NCBI GenBank assembly: GCA_016800925.1
Contig: JABCPU010001241.1
Location: 1 to 10,516, forward strand
Reading direction: 5' to 3'
Origin: Suillus spraguei
Taxonomy: Eukaryota; Basidiomycota; Agaricomycetes; Boletales; Suillaceae
DNA: 10,516 bases
Shown here: piece after piece, positions 7,601 to 10,516 of the stretch
Numbering within the stretch: position 1 is the stretch's first letter
Layout of the letters: each line of letters starts with the position of its first letter
The notes under the pieces: model-generated
Database searches by the model: none
What the model saw: the letters and a program-made list of their open reading frames with translations, nothing else
Told to the model about the DNA's origin: nothing
Made by a program: the position numbers and the translations under genes

Positions 7601-7648
7601 ATGGATGGCGATTGGTGGATTATGACTGAGTGGGAGTTAATTCACTGA
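7601..7648 (+). other. 15-codon micro-ORF shared by both repeat copies (copy 1)
   Basis: ATG to TGA, reading MDGDWWIMTEWELIH. The copy 2 counterpart at 10332-10379 has the same length and the same last six residues, EWELIH, although the middle differs. The shared end falls in the perfect 22-base match, so conservation at the DNA level alone can explain it. It could be an upstream ORF or the start of a lost gene; coding status is unproven. Confidence 0.2.
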
Positions 7649-7741
7649 AGATACGGCAAGTGAGGACATATCATATTTCAATGATATCTAAGTGAGTGAC
7701 TCATCAAGGCGTACAAAAGCGATTCCATCGTCAGCGGAGTG

Positions 7742-7894
7742 GCGCTCATTACAATAGTCCTGCCCAACCAAGATTTACTAGGCCGACTGAGATAATGATA
7801 ATGATCCATCATATGTATCCTTCACCTGAGTAAGTCTCATAGTGATTGGTAAACCAGTCTAATTGCTCACCGATAAGAAGGCAGAGTCCTAATG
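7742..7894. other. About 150 bases present only in repeat copy 1
   Basis: Between shared anchors, copy 1 has about 170 bases where copy 2 has about 20. The extra sequence includes a short GATAATGATAATGAT run near 7793-7807. I see no clear terminal inverted repeat or target duplication, so insertion into copy 1 and deletion from copy 2 are equally open. Confidence 0.5.
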
Positions 7895-7975
7895 TTGATG
7901 TTTATGTCAAATTACTACCTAGCACCTCAGGCTATTGATAGTTCGTCTGACTTAGCGCGGTTTTCCTGATGGACT

Positions 7976-8958
7976 CAACCCACGGCGATAGCAATGATTC
8001 AGTTTCAACATACTAGCACGGATTTGATTTGCATAGCTGCTCCCCTCATGAAGCCAGAGTGTGTGCTACTCGAGTTTCGGACATGTACGGCGGTCTGCAA
8101 GTAATGCATTGACACAGATTACAGTTTGTTTGTACATTTAATACCAACATAACATCGAGAATAAGTCGCGGTAATTCGAAGAATTTCGAACCATCGTCAT
8201 CATATGTATACTCTCCATTAGAAATCCTTCACCAAAATCGTGCGATCTGTAGCAATACCGACAATCTCAAGGACTTGAATATACACCAAAGTGCGCTGCT
8301 AGCCATTTGTTCAGTCCCTATAGCTCATGACAAACTTCAATTGTACTGCTAATTCAAAATCGCATGTGGTCGACGAATCACCTCCGACTATTTTCTCTCA
8401 GAAAGGAAGGTATAAATAAGGACTTCTGGGAGATAGACGCGCGTTTTTTACCATCACACCGCTTTTCTCTACCTTACTGTATTCTATAGGTAGACACCAA
8501 GGTGTGTGCAGGCTGATTCACCTTTAAGTGACAAACTACATAAGATGATTGTTACTCTTCTACCCAATTGAAGAGTCTGGCGTAGAAACTCTCGAGATTA
8601 ACAAGGTGATTTTGAGTTTAGGCTGACTGTATTTGTGTATTCATCAACATAAGCGCCGCTGGACCTATGTCATTGAACTTCGGGGCAGGCAATAACACAC
8701 GTACTAAATAGACATGCCTATGTGGCTCCTTTTTGATGCCAAGAGCGAACCTTGAAGAATTAAAGACTATTGGGCAAGTCATTTCGTATCTGAATACTTG
8801 GCAATGATTGTTGCTATTTACGACTCAAAGGCCGTGCTGGTCTAGCAGTCACCAAAGTTTATGATCTTGCAGGGTCGATGGCCGCAGAGTTTAGAATCGC
8901 GCAAGACTGATCCTAGATACAATCATGGAAAATATATACTCCATTTTCCCCCGATTGA
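7976..8958. other. No recognisable gene
   Basis: Stops are frequent in all frames and no open frame is long enough to support a gene. The only item of note is a core-promoter-like patch at 8411. If the repeats on either side are old LTRs, this would be part of the interior, but no polymerase, integrase or gag motif is visible. Confidence 0.45.
8411..8418 (+). promoter_or_regulatory. TATA-like box with CT-rich downstream patch
   Basis: TATAAATA is followed 25 to 55 bases later by pyrimidine-rich sequence with CCATCACACC and CTTTTCTCTACC, as seen at fungal transcription starts. The next downstream ATG checked, at 8553, opens only eight codons, so this may be an orphan or dead promoter, or chance. 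Confidence 0.25.
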
Positions 8959-9615
8959 TTACGCTATGAAAACGGCAATGAGAAAAGAAGCTCGGTCAGG
9001 ATCTGAACAAGCGGACAAAGTTAGTGATAATTCTGGGTAAAATGCAACTGTACTCCATGCTTGACAACTATAATCATGTGTCTCAGTTCGCGGTGGAACT
9101 CCGATCCATGCATTCTTGGTCTGCGTATCACTGCTAACACAGTCCCATTTGATAGCAGGATCATTGAAGTCGTACTCGTTCCCAAGTAATCATTTACCCC
9201 GAACCCAGTCCCAGACAAGAACACTTTTAGAGCTTGGGCACGCCTGATCTGTGCTCTGAAGTGGTGAATCATTAATCATGTACGTTCTGCATTGTGTCTT
9301 ACAACCCGTTGCCTGGTTTGTTGAACGATTATGCCTGTGTTTTTGGATTGGATACCACCTCTGTATACTAGTTGCAATGATTTGAACAATAATATAGCCA
9401 CATCTCATCTAGATAAATAATAAAAATCCATTCCACAGTTTCGAACAGCAGCTGGCTGTTACAAGAAAAGCCTGACACATGAGTAGGTGCAGGACAGCGA
9501 GAGATATCAGAGAGATGATTAGATATTTTTGGAAGCCGAAAGAATGTCGATGTTGTGTGGTGAGACCAGTAGCTTGATGTTCGAACATCCAGGTTGCCGT
9601 TTGTGATGGCCACAA
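8959..9615 (-). pseudogene. Candidate dead gene: 219-codon frame with two internal stops
   Basis: One minus-strand frame runs from an ATG at 9615 to a TAA at 8961-8959, with only a TAG (9411-9409) and a TGA (9192-9190) inside. The first third contains a long hydrophobic stretch (KYLIISLISLAVLHLLM...), like a signal or membrane segment. The rest has several cysteines and protein-like words such as EYDFNDPAIKWDCVSSDTQT and HDYSCQAWSTVAFYPEL. The base composition here would give many more stops by chance. I do not recognise the family. A neighbouring frame is also fairly open across 9021-9272, which weakens the case. Introns could account for the stops (a GTAAAT donor-like word sits at the TGA), but no pair is convincing. 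A small secreted or membrane protein relic is one possibility. Confidence 0.3.
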
Positions 9616-10004
9616 ACTAGGCAGATTGAGATGGTGGATCGTGTGTCAGGCGTCAGTGGTTCAGCACAATGTTCAACTGTTCAACGTTTAGGTTTGAAAT
9701 GTAGTGTCACAGCGCGGAAAGGGGCCAGAAAATATTGGCAGGTTATTGTAGGAGGACGGTGGGGGGACGCAGTGGGAATTTGAGAGCAAGCCCGATATAT
9801 TGAAACCTAGTAGCAGTGCAAATATCAATATCAAGCAACGAGCGGCAGAAGCCGACAACCACACGATGAATTATATTTACGTACTGGCTCGATACAGAAC
9901 AACAGAAGAAATGATGGATTTGAATCCACCAAGTCATGTGTTACCCATTACTGACCGCAGTAAACTCATTATTACTCACTACTACTATAGGTCATTAATG
10001 TATT
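9616..10004. other. No recognisable gene
   Basis: Short frames on both strands, for example 9743-9937 minus and 9800-10006 plus, lack motifs and overlap each other. No RNA gene or clear repeat is visible. Confidence 0.4.
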
Positions 10005-10208
10005 AATATCACAGTATGGCCTGCAAGCTCAAGTTTCATTACGTGAGGTCTAGATAACACGGCCGATTTTCATCAAGGCACATCCTACTTACTAAGTAGC
10101 AGGGACTTTCAGCGTTTGCGCCTTAATCGAGGTGGAGTACTAGTACTGCGCATCGAGGAGTTTGGAGCACGTGCCGTACAGGAGTTGAACCATAGGAATG
10201 CAAACACG

Positions 10209-10216
10209 TATATAAT
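10209..10216 (+). promoter_or_regulatory. TATA-like box in repeat copy 2
   Basis: TATATAAT is followed within about 30 to 40 bases by the CT-rich CCTTCCCCCAGTCC. The pyrimidine patch is kept in copy 1 (near 7502-7512) but the TATA word is not. Fungal core promoters often pair these two elements; no convincing gene follows within the window. Confidence 0.25.
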
Positions 10217-10331
10217 CATCTCCTTGTCATATAGCAATCCTTCCCCCAGTCCATTCCAACGACTGACAGTGAGTTCCGTTTCTTGTCTTTATCTTGCTAG
10301 ACGCTTACGATCTCTGATTCTTTATTGCATA

Positions 10332-10379
10332 ATGGCCGGAGTTCGACGGCGATTGGATGAGTGGGAGTTAATTCACTGA
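10332..10379 (+). other. 15-codon micro-ORF shared by both repeat copies (copy 2)
   Basis: ATG to TGA, reading MAGVRRRLDEWELIH, the counterpart of 7601-7648. It lies about 116 bases after a TATATAAT word. A longer plus-strand frame ends at the same TGA; its listed start at 10116 is not ATG and its composition is not convincing. Confidence 0.2.
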
Positions 10380-10516
10380 AAGTAGTAAGGACAGTCACAT
10401 ACTTCAAATGATATCTATGTAAGCGTCGTCAGCGGAGTGTAATGCATGATTATGCCAATTATTACCTAGCAGTAGCCTAGTAGTGTTTCATTTACATACT
10501 TAGCGCAGTTTTGCTG

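Larger units (their letters stand above)
7311..7968. repeat. Old direct repeat, copy 1
   Basis: This matches copy 2 (10005-10516) in the same orientation through ordered anchors: CTTGGAGTAC near 7439 against GTGGAGTAC near 10132; a CAGTG.GTTCC...TTGTCTTTATCTTG block at 7511-7540 against 10267-10296; a perfect 22-base match at 7628-7649 against 10359-10380; CGTCAGCGGAGTG at 7729-7741 against 10427-10439; ATTA.TACCTAGC near 7911 against 10459; and CTTAGCGC.GTTTT.CTG at 7951-7968 against 10499-10516. Overall divergence is high, with many small indels, so the duplication is old. It could be an ancient long terminal repeat pair, a segmental duplication or two copies of an unknown dispersed element. 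No coding function is recognised. Confidence 0.75.
10005..10516. repeat. Old direct repeat, copy 2, truncated by window end
   Basis: This is the partner of copy 1 at an offset of about 2.69 to 2.76 kb in the aligned core. It lacks about 150 bases that copy 1 has between the CGTCAGCGGAGTG and ACCTAGC anchors. It has a TATATAAT word followed by CT-rich sequence that copy 1 has lost or never had. The homology was still running when the window ended, so the right boundary is unknown. Confidence 0.75.

Noticed and set aside
7697..7703. TGACTCA, a Gcn4/Cpc1-type binding word
   Set aside because: A single seven-base match in non-coding DNA, absent from the matching place in repeat copy 2 and with no gene downstream.
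8177..8192. Double TTCGAA motif resembling a heat-shock element
   Set aside because: The spacing does not fit alternating GAA/TTC units, and no gene lies downstream.
5741..10516. tRNA, rRNA, CRISPR array or tandem satellite
   Set aside because: No A/B box pairs with a foldable cloverleaf, no regularly spaced repeats and no rRNA-like conserved words were seen by eye.

Overview
The window looks like eukaryotic, fungal DNA, probably from a mushroom-forming basidiomycete (Agaricomycetes). Three things suggest this: a Tad1-type non-LTR retrotransposon fills the left half, short introns of about 50 to 60 bases can be read in a gene relic beside it, and that relic resembles a tetratricopeptide (TPR) protein family that I remember as expanded in Boletales (Suillus, Pisolithus, Paxillus). 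The order is an inference from memory and was not searched. No prokaryotic operon, CRISPR array, tRNA or rRNA gene was seen.

Layout. Bases 1 to about 5740 hold a LINE on the minus strand, whose 3' end lies beyond base 1. Its 5' leader is about 5566-5740. ORF1 (5565 to 3571) is a nucleic-acid-binding protein with a coiled-coil-like stretch and three CCHC knuckles. ORF2 starts at 3743 and encodes, in order, an APE-type endonuclease, a reverse transcriptase with an FIDDV catalytic motif, a thumb/connection region and an RNase H domain that runs off the window. The catalytic motifs are all present, but ORF2 is cut by five apparent single-base indels and ORF1 probably by one. No in-frame nonsense codon was found in the segments, so the copy is either young or has sequencing errors. 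A TAATG stop/start overlap at 3745-3741 suggests that ORF2 was translated by termination-reinitiation.

Bases about 5743-6495 hold the 5' part of a decayed, intron-containing TPR-type gene, also on the minus strand. It ends where the LINE begins, so the LINE appears to have landed inside it in the same orientation.

Bases 6496-10516 are mostly gene-poor. The clearest structure is an old direct repeat: about 7311-7968 matches about 10005-10516 in many anchor words, including a perfect 22-base match, at an offset of about 2.7 kb. One copy carries about 150 extra bases. A minus-strand frame at 8959-9615 (219 codons, two internal stops) may be a dead gene. Two TATA-like sites on the plus strand have no recognisable gene behind them. 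The LINE parts worked together in retrotransposition. I see no functional link between the other parts, and no previously undescribed multi-gene system.
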